Below, one piece after another: positions 1 through 11,600 of a DNA stretch of 64,000 nt. This stretch comes from Opisthocomus hoazin (Eukaryota > Chordata > Aves > Opisthocomiformes > Opisthocomidae), in the NCBI RefSeq assembly GCF_030867145.1, contig NC_134420.1, positions 43,296,912-43,360,911 of the forward strand. The letters are read 5' to 3'. Under the pieces are notes generated by a model, which saw nothing but the letters and a program-made list of their open reading frames with translations, had not been told where the DNA came from and ran no database searches. Both the position numbers and the translations under genes were made by a program. Within the stretch, counting starts at the first letter, position 1, and the number at the start of each line of letters is the position of its first letter.

Positions 1-1659
1 CAAGCAAGTAAAAAACCGTAGATAAATAAACTACAACTGGCCATCGAATGTAGAAAGGTAATTTTAAGTGCTTTCTCTGCTTCTGGAAGGGTGACAGACA
101 CAGTCTGTGTAATCACTTTCACCTCAATATCACGGTTGTTGCCCCAGAGTCCATCTACTCAACGCAATTGCCTTGCCCTCGGCAGAGTGCTGATCGTGGA
201 TCACAGTGTTCACATACATCGAAAGAGAAGCAACCATTTAAACTTTTAGCTCAGGAAGGAAAAAATACAAGCAATTTAGCTTATGTCCTGTCTGAAAGGC
301 CAAGGAGTGGAACAGAGTGGGATTGCGCTTACATAGACACATTAAGCTCCTGACCCAGAACGAACACAGCAATGCAGGCAGGAGATGAGCTCCGCGGGGT
401 GAAGCCGCACCACCTCACAGCAGGAGAAATATCACCCCTAACCTCTGCTGCTCACATACCTGCTTATTATCTGAGCAACCCGGTACCAGGAGACCTGAAA
501 TTGCTGTTTTGTGAGGAAATCCCCGCTGCCAAGAGGTGGTATGTTTGAGTTCAAAAGACACGGAGAACAGTCAGAATTGGTTTCAGATCAAAACATACAA
601 ACAAGGACCAGAAAAGATAATAGGAGAGAACTATGAAAAAAAAAACCAAAACTTGTGTTTTGTGGTAAACACTGAGCTAGTACTTTTCCAATGGTTATGT
701 GAAAACAAAGGAACCAAGAGAGTCCCTGATTAAAAAAAAAAAAATTAAGCTGGTCACCTTTCTCCTAAAAACAATTAAAGAACATGGACCTGATTAGTTA
801 TTCTTTTATTAATATATAACCATGCAAATCGAGTATAAAATGCTGTCATCATGGTTAGGTCCTAAAAACTTGACAAGCTGTGCCATGACTGAGCATCTCC
901 ATGTGTGATTTGAGGTTCTGGGCAGCCTACCATACTTCAGATGTTTAGAGGAGGATGCTACTGCTTGTCGAGTTTTTCATAACTACAGAAAAATGTTTGA
1001 GGCTGCCTCATTTAAAAAAAAATCCATTAAAACCAGGAGAACATGCAGGTACATTTAAACGTTAATTGTTTCTTTAGAACTTTTTCACCCTCCTGGGTAG
1101 GGCTACGTGAATGACTGATAAAGACTGAAAGAAAAAGATGTTCAGGCTTTTCTGGCTCATAATAATAACTTTAAAAATCTAACAGAGCATATCAGTTGAC
1201 CCATAATGAAATATTCTGTATTTGGAAATTATCAGCATACAGCAAAGCAAATAATGGTACATATTACAAAAGGTAGAGCAGTCGGCAGCCAGAGAGGGCA
1301 TGGGCGAGAATGATATTCTACACTTCTTGAAAATGTGGATTCAAATTCACGTAGGAGGACGGAATCTGTTCTGGGTTTTTCATGTGGCAGGTAGGTGCTC
1401 GGTTACTGGGTAACATGGGACACCCACCACACTGAGGCACATTTAGGAAAAACAACGTGATTTGTTTGCTTTGCTTTGTGCTTAGCAAACCAGTAGTTAC
1501 CTATCTACATCTTTCACCCTGTCTCACATCCAGAGACGCTTCTCTTCTCCTTCAGAAGCGCACACTGTGAGGACACGCGCAATAACCATTTTTGGCTGAG
1601 GGGAACTGACCAACAGCTGTTTCACACACCAGAAACGGACAAGGGACAGCAGAAGGCCC
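1..1659. other. Upstream intergenic sequence, nothing recognised
   Basis: AT-rich sequence with short A-runs (near 640, 730 and 1015). I see no exon with flanking splice sites, no recognisable repeat family and no RNA gene. The short open frames show no family resemblance. Confidence 0.6.
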
Positions 1660-1800
1660 CGATACACACCCCCAGGAGACCCTGCCGCAGGCCGGAGCCC
1701 CAGGCCGCCGGGGGGCCACCGCAGGGACCTCCCGGCGCCCCAGGGGGATTCACGTGGAGCTCGCCAGCCGGCGCAGGGGAAGGCAGGGGGGGTTATCGCG
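1660..1800. promoter_or_regulatory. Small GC/CpG-rich patch upstream of the LTR
   Basis: About 140 bases are much richer in G+C and CpG than the flanks, with runs such as ggccgccggggggccacc and several CpGs. It lies just left of the LTR at 1853-2530, and the main G2E3 CpG island lies just right of it. I infer that it may be the detached upstream shoulder of that island. It contains no convincing coding segment. Confidence 0.45.
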
Positions 1801-1852
1801 ACTCTCGCCAGAGAGAACAAACTTATTGCGGGGTATTTCAGGGCGTTTGTAT

Positions 1853-2530
1853 TGTAACCAAGGTGATGAAATCAGTTAACCATAAACATGAACAATGCTG
1901 CTACGTCCCTTGCACAGCCCTACCTATCTGGACATTAGTAGGAACGAACAGTTAAGTTTCCAATCATTAAGTATTAAGCAATGGTAAATAGGAATAACGT
2001 TGTTAGCTAACCACAGACGTATTCATGGTACTTATATATTGTAACCACAGATGTATTCATGGTATTTATATTGTGGAAACTAACTGAAGCGAAGAATCAT
2101 ACATCTCCCACCAGAGAAGTCAGTTTTTAGTTAAAACTAGGAGTTGCCTAGAACCGGTCAAGGCGACCCTGCTGCAGGGACAGGAGCCAGAAGGAGACTG
2201 AGCTTGCGCAGAAACAGGTGTCAATCAACAGACACCGTGATGAAGAGGATCTGCCTTCATCTTGGGACCCCCGACGACCACCACTAGGAGGCACTGCGCA
2301 AGTGCAGCTGGGAGGAGCGTACGGAAATGAACTAAATTTTACTATGAAAGAAATAGGTGATGTAGCCTGATGAATATGTATATTTTGATCTATATAAACT
2401 GCACGAAAAAGGTATGAGGTATGCACGTTCGGTGGAATTATCCCCCGTGCATCTGGCGCCGCAATAAAAATGCCTGCCTTTTAACACTACGTTGGTGTTA
2501 CGAGGTTTTATTCCCGGATTTTCGGTGACA
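1853..2530 (+). mobile_element. Solo LTR of an endogenous retrovirus
   Basis: The segment begins TGTAACC and ends CGGTGACA, the TG...CA ends expected of an LTR. The 4-base words flanking it are both GTAT (1849-1852 and 2531-2534), which would fit a 4-bp target-site duplication of a class I (gammaretrovirus-like) element. Inside are a TATA-like ctatataaac near 2390 and a poly(A) signal (aataaa) at about 2463, in the right order for U3-R-U5 on the + strand. No internal viral genes or primer-binding site follow, so it is a solo LTR. The right end is well supported. The left end rests on the 4-base repeat and is less certain. Confidence 0.6.
2009..2075 (+). repeat. Tandem duplication of about 34 bp inside the LTR
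   Basis: Two adjacent imperfect copies start AACCACAGA[C/T]GTATTCATGG, at 2009 and 2043, and differ at a few positions. Such duplications in the U3 part of an LTR are often enhancer repeats. Here that is inference from position only. Confidence 0.7.
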
Positions 2531-3480
2531 GTATGACCGTGCAGAGCCCACCGTGGGACTCCGAGGGGAAGTGCCAAGCACGGGGAATGGGGCGGGGGAA
2601 GGCAGGCTGAGGGCCGAGCACAGGAACACAGGCGGACGGGTCCGGGGCAGGCACCGGGGAGACCCGCCCGGGGGGGGGGGTGTGAGGTGGGAGAGCTGCT
2701 GGGCACGCTGCCCGGTGGGTGGGTGGGCGGTACGCCCGCTCAGCCGCCCGCTCAGCCTCTCCCGGGCCCGGGTCCTCCGGTGCCGCACGGCCCCTCCGGG
2801 CGCCGACGCAACGGACAGCGCGCGCCGCGGGGGGCGGGGCGCTGGCTCCCCGCTTCCGGGACGGCGGCGGATGTTGGGGTTTGAATCATCTCGTCGGTTA
2901 GCGCGGCCGGTGGAGCGCGTCGTTGGCCGGGCTGCCTGCGGGGTGAGTAGCGCCGTGAGGGGCTGGTTGAGCCGGGGGGCGAGTACTGCCTTACAGAGGG
3001 CGAGGAGAGGCGGCTGGGCCGCGGGACACCACCCCCCGCCCCGCGTCTCCGTGAGGGGAGGGGAGCGGCGGAGCAGCGCGCTTCCCAGCCCGCTTCCCAG
3101 CCCGCCCTCCGGTCGGGGGGCAGAAGGCAGCGGCACGACTAATCCCAGAGGAAACCTTCCCTCCTCGTATCGCGCTTCGGGGAGGAAAACCAGCGGGAGC
3201 TGAGCAGCCTTCCGGAGGGCTCGCCCGCTGCCGCCGCAGCCCGCTTCCCGCAGAAGCTGCCACGGCCGTTGTGCCTTTTAAAAAGAAGCCGGTGGGGTTC
3301 CGTGGCTGAACCCGTGGGAGGCTCGGCTCGGCCGGTGAGCGGCCTCCGGAGCCGGCGGGGGTTCCTCGAAGTGCGGGGGGAGCTGGGGACCCGGCCGTGT
3401 AAACACGGGACACGCAGCGTGGGGGCGGGGTGGATCTGGGAGGCTTCCGCGAAGCCTTTGTTCCTGTGCTGGAGAAAACG
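2531..3480 (+). promoter_or_regulatory. G2E3: CpG-island promoter of G2E3
   Basis: About 950 bases are very GC- and CpG-rich, in contrast to AT-rich flanks. They contain GC boxes (ggggcggggc near 2830), an ETS-type site (cttccggg near 2853) and no TATA box close to the inferred exon 1. A splice donor (gggGTGAGTAG) at 2943 defines the end of the first, untranslated exon. This is the usual layout of a broadly expressed vertebrate gene. The long open frames on both strands here are a by-product of GC-rich sequence with few stop codons. Confidence 0.8.
2860..2942 (+). other. G2E3: G2E3 untranslated exon 1 (5' limit estimated)
   Basis: The donor after 2942 matches the consensus (GTGAGT) and lies in the middle of the CpG island. 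The next usable acceptor is at 5640, directly before the exon carrying the start codon. The transcription start is not visible; 2860 is placed by the ETS-like motif and is approximate. Confidence 0.5.
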
Positions 3481-3529
3481 CGTGCCTTCTTGGCCCTGCG
3501 TTTTGTTTCTTTTCTCATCCTCTAGTTAA

Positions 3530-5640
3530 AAAAAAAAAAAACACAAAACCAAACACTAAGCCCTCTTTGAAACACCTTATGTTCTGGAGCAGCAAAGAGT
3601 TACAGAACTTGGCGAAACCTAAATATCCACTTTTGAGGATTTTTCCAGCCAGTTAAGGCAAAGTAAATAATTTTTATTTACTCTTCGGTTTTTGTAAGCA
3701 CCGCGTGATAATGTGTTCCTGTCTTGCAAATAGGCTGGTACGGAATTGCTTTGTTCCCGTAGAAAGCCCTGCTGGACTTATGCATGGAGCCTCGATGGCT
3801 GGTCTCGCATGTCTTTTAACTTGCAAATTTGAACTCCGGCTTCATTTCAAGAGTTTGAGGAAAAGCAGAAGGAATTTGAGGGGGAGGGGAGGTGGAAATA
3901 GCGATTTTTTTTTTTTTTTTTTTTCTTTCTTTCCCTGGAGCCAGAGAAAGGTGGGAAGGTGCTTTTCTTGTTTCCAGCCACATATGTGCTTTCTCCACCA
4001 TGCAGGGCTTTTTACAAGACACTGAGGTAAAAATCTGGTCTTGTGTGGTAATATTTAGATTGTTTCTTTGTTGTATTACCCTGGTAGATTCAGGACTGTG
4101 AAGCTGACAGTAACCATTCTTGGGAAATCCCAAAGAGCAGGGAATGCGTGTGAGCTGTATGCTTGTTTACTGCTCCCCCTGTACCTGATGAAGTATCTTT
4201 ATTTTCTGTAATTTAGAAAGAGGGTAGTGTGTTTCTGGGAGAACTGGAACGAGTTATTTCATCTGACTGTCAGTGCAGCGTGTGTTTTTAAGAGCCTCTT
4301 GACCTAATTGGGTTGCAGCATTGTATATTTTTTGTTTGTTTTCCTTTTAGACCGTTTTCTGGCAAAGGTCTTCTGTGTCCAACTCCTCTGGTTGCCTTAT
4401 GCCTGAGACTTCTGCCGCCTCTGGTTTGTGTTTTTTTTTTTGTTGTTCTTTCTCAATACAACTCTCTTTCCTAAAACTTCAGTAAAATGGGTGCAGTACT
4501 TTAATTGCAATAGTTTGGATTAGCCTGAGGTTTGTTCCTGAAGCCTGTACCTGGCATCATCTAAATTGTAAATACCAAAACTTCGATAGCTCAGCGTCTG
4601 TCAGGCTTCTGGTTTGGACGTTGGATTTGTTACCGGCTGCCTCCCTGCTCGCTTGGGCACATGTGAAGGAAGTTGCCCACCTGCCTGTGAGGTCAAGCGT
4701 GGATCTGCAGGCAATCACCTGTGATTCTTGTCTTGCAAAACTTATGTAATTCTTTCTTCAGCTTTCTAAGAGAAGGCAGGCCAAAGATCTACAGATACAT
4801 TCCTAAAAAGGTTCTACTTTTCCTCTAGAGAAAGAATAATCATCTTAATGCTGCAGTGAAGAAACATGTAGCTCTATTTTTTTGTTTCAAGGTGGGCTAG
4901 GATGCATGGTGTAGCACACAGCGAAAGCTAGCTCCCTGTATATACATCTTAATGTGTCTTGGGGATCTAATTTTTAGGGGCGTGTGATGAGAAATGTTTC
5001 TGAAGAAATTAGTCTCCACTTAGAATGTGGAATACGTAGTTCTAAATGATGTCCCTTCCCCTCTATGCATGTCCCTGTTTTGGATTCCTCACCAACGGTT
5101 TTTTTTGTCTTAGATCAGCATTGACTAGGCTAGGATCCTGCATTTTCTCCTAACGATGGAGACTATCTTCATAGTTACACCACTATCCTACACAGTTCGT
5201 TTTTTCTTCAAAGTTCCTCATGTTAATACAATCTTTATTTGAGCAGGAGGCACTGCCACTTCCTTGGATTGTAATTTTAGGTGTTTAAAACAACTACAAA
5301 CTCTTCTGTACAATTAAGCCTATACATAACTAGCTGTTACATTGGACTTTTATTTTCTCTTTTGTAAAGAAAATACCTTGTTTGATAGTTTGGGGAAATA
5401 GTTAAAACTTGCTACATGTTTCATTGGTCTGGGAATATATTTTGTGAACACTTGCAGCCTGCTTTCTGAACTCCTGTCTCTCACAATAATAGTTATAATC
5501 TTTTGTTCTTGATCCCATTTTTGCTTTACTGAGTTAGGGTTTTTTTCAATGTAAAATAAAATGTGAAATCAGTGTATATAATGGTCATTGTTATTGTTAT
5601 TCATAGATGTATTTAACCCCTCGTTTGTTTTTCATGACAG
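3530..5640. other. G2E3 intron 1, including a 20-base T run
   Basis: Non-coding sequence between the untranslated exon and the first coding exon. It has an A-run at about 3529-3541 and a pure T run at 3905-3924. No repeat family or extra exon was recognised. Confidence 0.6.
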
Positions 5641-5662
5641 CCAGCCAGAAGAACTCATTAGG

Positions 5663-8600
5663 ATGAGTAAAAACAATAATGTTGACATTCAAAGTCCAGG
5701 TAAGTAAGGTTTTTATTAGCTAGTCACAGAAATCTTTAATCTGCATATATGAACCAATTATAACTTGCTTTATTTGGGCTCAGAGAACAGGTAATCGAAT
5801 TGTGTTGGAACCACTTGTCTCAGGGAAGGAAAAACAAATAACCTGTAAACTTACTTGGATTTGTTTGTTGTAGTTGGAATATTTAAAAATAGTCTTTTCT
5901 GCAGATGTTTTAAGAAATTAGCCTTGGGAATTCAGCTGCCAAATCACGTGCACAGAGCTGTGTTTGAGATGTATTATTCAGGAATTTCTTGGGCCAAAGC
6001 TATACCTCTGTTTTCATGACTCATATGACTGTTCTGGATGTTAGAATATTGAAAGTGTATCTTATGTATCTATTGAAAATGACGGGAAGTTATTAAATGT
6101 CTGTGGAAATATGTTAGTGGGCTAAGAACTGCAGAAATAGGGAAATTCTCGAGGCTGTAGTTGGCTCAGTGTTGTCTGAAATCCTTGAATGTTTTGAAAC
6201 TAGTGTACATTTTAAAAGCACTGGTAGCATGTGGCTTGATACATTCAGGATACCGTTCATACGCTTTTCACAAAGCCTATCACACAGCTATACAAAGAAA
6301 CAGTTAAGTTGCTTCGTGGATTCTAATATGGCGAAGTCTTTACGTGCAATACTGAAAACAATTAGGTGACATATTTCATACACATCTGGACGTTGTTGTC
6401 CATTTGATAGTTATCTTTGAGTGTTTGGGGAAGAACATTTCACTTGGGAGCACAATTGGCTTGTGAATTTAGCTTGGGTGATAGCGCTTTCTTGAATCAG
6501 CAGGCAGGTGGAACTGGTGAAGTATTTTCTTTTTAGGAACTAGAGAAGGTACCCTCTTCTGTATTTACTATGGAATTAACATTAAGAAGAAGTGGTATCT
6601 ACTGTCTTTTATTCAGTAATCTACTTCAAGATGCAGGTGGCTAAAGGAGATTAAAGTTACTGCTTTACAAATGATCCATAGTAATTCCAGTACATTCACT
6701 GTGATTATAAATGTGATTCTATATTTCAGCCTGTGTTCTCTGTGGACGGACAGATGACTGCCCTGAAAAGTATGGAGAAAAAAGGACCTATGTGGAATAC
6801 AGTCTCACAGTTCATTATTACTGTTTGGTAAGTATGTGGTATTGATCTTGGAGCTTGTCTGTTTAACTAAAAAGAAAAGCCCAAAAAAACCCCACAGTAA
6901 ATGCACCAAGTATTAAATAGTAATAACCTGTCCAAACAGTTGTTGTAACAGTTTTGTTGTTTCAGTTCATGATCCATTTAAATGAATTACTTAGTTAATT
7001 CTCCCAACCTGTCATAGCAGCGAGGGTACATGCTAAGAGAAAAGGAACAGATTGCATCTACATATTCACTTCGATAACAAAAGTGTAGTTGCGAAATTTG
7101 GAATGTGAAAATTCCACTGCTTGTGGAAAAACTAGAGAAAAGTTGTCATTTTTATTATCGTTACTGATTAGTTTTTGTTTGGCTGTGAATTATTCTCTGA
7201 CACTACATGAGACATTGTAACACTTAAGAAATAGGCCTGCTTCTCATTTTAGTAATGCGCACCCTACTGATCGTATACAGCTGTAGTATCACTGTTTAAT
7301 AAAAGCTTATAATTTGAACGAAGCTGTGGATATAAACTAAAGTTGAGTATATTCTGGTTATCACACTTGACGTTTTTCAAGATTCATATTCTTAAATGTA
7401 TACTTAAACTACCTTTCAAACACTTAAGTTTTGCAGGTCTTTAAAATAATATAACTTCTTTAACAACAACAAAAAAACAGGTTTGTTTGTTAATAAATAC
7501 AGTTTGGATTTTTTTTTTTCCGAGTTTGAAAAATCAGTCTCAAGAATATCAGGTACGATTTGGGCTTTTTGGTTGGTTATTTTTTTCCTCAGCAAGTGCT
7601 TTAAAGATTGTATTGATTGCAGATGGCTTAATAGAGCGAACATTGAATCCTTTAAAGACTGAGCAGAGTGGAGGTTTTCTGCAGTTATATGAAGATTTTT
7701 TTTTTTTCTTAAATTTTAAGCAGATGGAAGGAATTTTAGGTCTGTTTGATAATTTTGTCTTCTGCATAAGACCATATGAAATTATTAGAAAAAGTCCTTT
7801 CCTGGTGGAGCCGAACAGCTAGGAAAGGGCATGCTTGCAACACTGAATCTTATGAAGGTGCTGAAGCCTCAAATTACTGATTTATAAGATACTTCACTGT
7901 GATGAGCTTCCTGCAGTCATCTTTTGGGGTTTGGTCCTTGCTTTTTTTAAAAATGGACAAACAAAATAACCTCCATGATTTTACTTAAATATAGTGAGGA
8001 AAGAGATAGATATATATGTGTAAAAAGAGTTCTTCTAGAAAGAGGCCAGTTATGGTACAGTTTCTTTTTTTTGCCAAATGTTTTGCATCTGGAAAAACAT
8101 GTTCTTAATTGGTTTTGGTATAAAATTTTATATTTATTCAACTAAAATATTGAAAAAACTCTATAGTTAGAAAACAGTGCTGTGTTGAAATTATGAAATG
8201 AGAAGTATAAAATGTGACTGTGAAAAATACAGGAACCGTGAAGCTGTGAAACTAGTTATTTCAAGTTTCTGATGTAACTGCCTTACTAAATAACTTTAAT
8301 CTAAATTATCATCAGGCTCTTCTGACTTGCCTAGTTACTTGATTCTGTTTTTATTTAATTCTCCTCTAAAGTGAATTACTTCTTCTCTTAGGTTGCACTT
8401 CAGTATAGATACTTCCTACTGTTCTTCATTATCTCCACAGCACAACTGTCGGGCACATTAACTAAACTAATTTCTTTTTACTTCCTCTGAAGCTTTATTT
8501 GTTGAAAGTAATTGTTTGACAATTATCTGAATAGTCAGTATACTTCAAAAAGGAAGGTAAACTACATCATCTTAGGCTCTACAGTATAACATAAGACTGA

Positions 8601-11600
8601 TGTTACAAAATATTTATTTTCATGTTACTGGTTACTATTCCCTATTGTGTCATATCATGAAAAATATATAGATGTTTTGGATCATTCTTTAAGCATTAAA
8701 ATGTTTGCACACAAGCTTTGTTAGACTAAACTTCTCTCCTACTTGACAAACACAGTGTAGGTAGTTTTAATAGGTAGGTGAGTGTTTTAAGATACTGAAT
8801 TTGTTTTCCTAGTTGATGTCAAGTGGTATTTGGCAGAGAGGGGAAGAAGGTGAAGGTGTAGATGGATTCTTAATCACGGATATTAGAAAAGAAGTAAACA
8901 GAGCTGCAAAACTGGTAAGAATGAAGTCTTTGGTATTTAGAAGTTAAAAAAAAAAAGTTACTTTTAAGTGTACTTAGTATTGCCTGTGGGGTTTGTTTTG
9001 TTTTCTTTCTCAATGGGCGGTATGCTGAACCTATTCAAGCATCTGAATTTTACCTTGAAGTAACAAGTATATTGGGTTCATGGAAGCCAGAAGGCACAAC
9101 AAAGCCTGCACAAGTTTGTTAATATTTTTTTCCTGCGTGTGTTGCAGATGAGTGAATTACATGTGCATGATGCCCCATGACATTGTGCTGAGCCTCAAGC
9201 TGACATTATATAATTTTATAGATGCAACTAAACTATGGGTGCTTGGCAAAATAACTTGTATTTTGGCTTATGTGTCACAGTCAACGTGCATATAAAACAA
9301 TACATAATTGAAGTTTCTTTGAAATGGAGGTAAAACACAATAATCTTGTCACAATTACAGTCTGTTGGCCGATATTCTTTCTTACACTATAATTTTTTTA
9401 TTGGTTTAATTCCTGTAATTTTATGTGTACTTTACATGTTTTAGAAATAATAGAATATTAATAAATTGTTCCTAGAAATGTAATATCTGTAAGAAAAAGG
9501 GTGCTTCAATTGGATGTGTAGCTCCCAAATGCAAACGAAGTTACCATTTTCCTTGTGGGATACAAAAGGAATGTATTTTCCAGTTCATGGAAGACTTCAG
9601 GTAAGTTGTGTGGTTTTGTTGCATTTTTGTTTTCAATTCATTATATTTGTATGGGAGGCGATTTGTTTTTTCATGGGTTGTCATTGGATTGGCTGTTAAG
9701 AATTATAAATGACAGCCAGGTTATCGAAGGAAAAAATACTTGATTTATGGAAAACATGAAGGCCAAGCGGTTATATTGTGTACCTAGTAAACTAAATTCT
9801 CAGCACTTTTAAAGGTGTAATTTAGTGCTTCTACAAGTAGTTGAATTGTCTGTAAAATTGAGCACTAAATTTTAAATGCTGAAATAAACTGCAAAATGGT
9901 TTTGGTTTTTTATTTGTCTGCCTTCTTTGTTTGTCTTTGAAATGGCAATGATTTGACTGCCTCTCTATGGGCAGTCAAAACGCACTATGCCATTCTGTCG
10001 TGTTTCAAAGCACAAGACTTCTAGATCTGCTGATTAGAGATGGACTGTGGGAGAAAAGGGTTTAATATCAAATGTCTGAAAAATTTTGTTTTCTTTTGTG
10101 TCATCTGTTTATCATCTTGGCTGTAGTCAAATACTTTTGAGTGCATTTGATAATGGCTTTATTCTGCCTACTGTAAGCTGAATTTGTAGGGTGGGTGGAT
10201 TGAAGGAGGCACTTTAACTTCTTAAATGACTTAAGTCAAGCATAAGTGTAAACAATGCATTTTGTTCTAGAGCTGCATTTCTTGGCTGTCTTATTTCTTT
10301 GAAAATGTGCTAAATTATAAAATTTATAACACTACCTAGACTCTGCAGAATCATTACGAGAACCCAAAATTGCTCCTTTAACATCACGGTAACATTGAAG
10401 TATAAGAAGAACTTAAAGTTCTGAGGACAGGAAACACATTATTTGGACCAAAAGTTTTGAGAGAAAGGGGGTGTATGATCTCTCTTACAGAGCATCAGTC
10501 AGCAACATGCTTCTTCCTTACTGCTGTTCTATTGACCTGCTCTGTTAGATACATTGTTTACCTGTGTGTTGTGGTTTAACCCTGATAGGCAAAGCACCAC
10601 ACAGCTGCTGGCTGACAACCCCCAGTGGGATGGGGAAAGAATCAGAAGGATAAAAGAAAGAAAACTCATGGGTTGAGATAAAGACAGTTTAATAGGTAAA
10701 GCAAAAGTTGCATGCGCAAGCAAAACAAAATAAGGAATTCATTTACTATTTCCCATCAGTAGGCAGGTGTTCAGCTATTTGCAGGAAAGCGGGGCTTCAT
10801 CATGCATGACAGTTACTTGGGAAGACAAACACCATCAATCTGAACATGTCCCCTTCCTCCTTCTTTCCCCTAATTCTATTGCTAAACATGAGGTCATGGC
10901 GTGGAATACCTCTTTGGTCAGTTGGGGTCAGCTGTCCCTGCTGTGTCCCCTCCCAGCTTCTTGTGCACCCCCAGCCTCCTCGCTGGTGGGGTGGGGTTGA
11001 GAAGCAGAAAAGGCCTTGGCTCTGTGTGAGCATTGCTCGGCAGTAACTGAAACATCCCTCGGTTATCAACACTGTTTTCATCACAGATCCAAAACATAGC
11101 ATCATACAAGCTACTATGAAGAAAATTAACTCTATCCCAGCCAAAACCAGCACGTGCTTGCCTTTTTAGCTTTTTGCACAGCATTTATTAATGAAAAACA
11201 GGTATAACAGGGAATTCATTTTGCTGTCTTCAGAATATCTAGAGGAAAATTCTTAATATATTGTTTTGATAAGGGAACCTTAAATTATTATTTTTAGATC
11301 TTACTGTTGGGAACATAAACCAGTCCAAAATTTTCCGGATAATGCATCTAGAGGAACTTCACAGTGCACAATATGCCTGGATTTGGTTGAACAGCTTCCA
11401 GCGTATACTGTATTGAAAAGTCCTTGCTGTAAAAATGCTTGGTTTCATCGAGAATGCTTGCAGGTAACACAGGTTCTCCCTTTCCTTTGCATCCATGGAG
11501 ATCACATTTTGTTGTGTTTAAAAATAATGGAACAGTTGCTTAAAATTGTGTAAAATTGCTTAGGGTTAACGTAGGCAGTAAGTATAGAAATATACCAGGT

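Noticed and set aside
2498-3529. Long open frames on both strands (up to about 216 codons) around the G2E3 CpG island
   Set aside because: They overlap each other in several frames, have low-complexity Arg/Pro/Gly/Ala composition and no family resemblance; stop-poor CpG-island sequence explains them.
10800-11184. Minus-strand open frames of 117 and 88 codons
   Set aside because: They lie almost wholly within the solo LTR at 10567-11152 and show no protein-family features.
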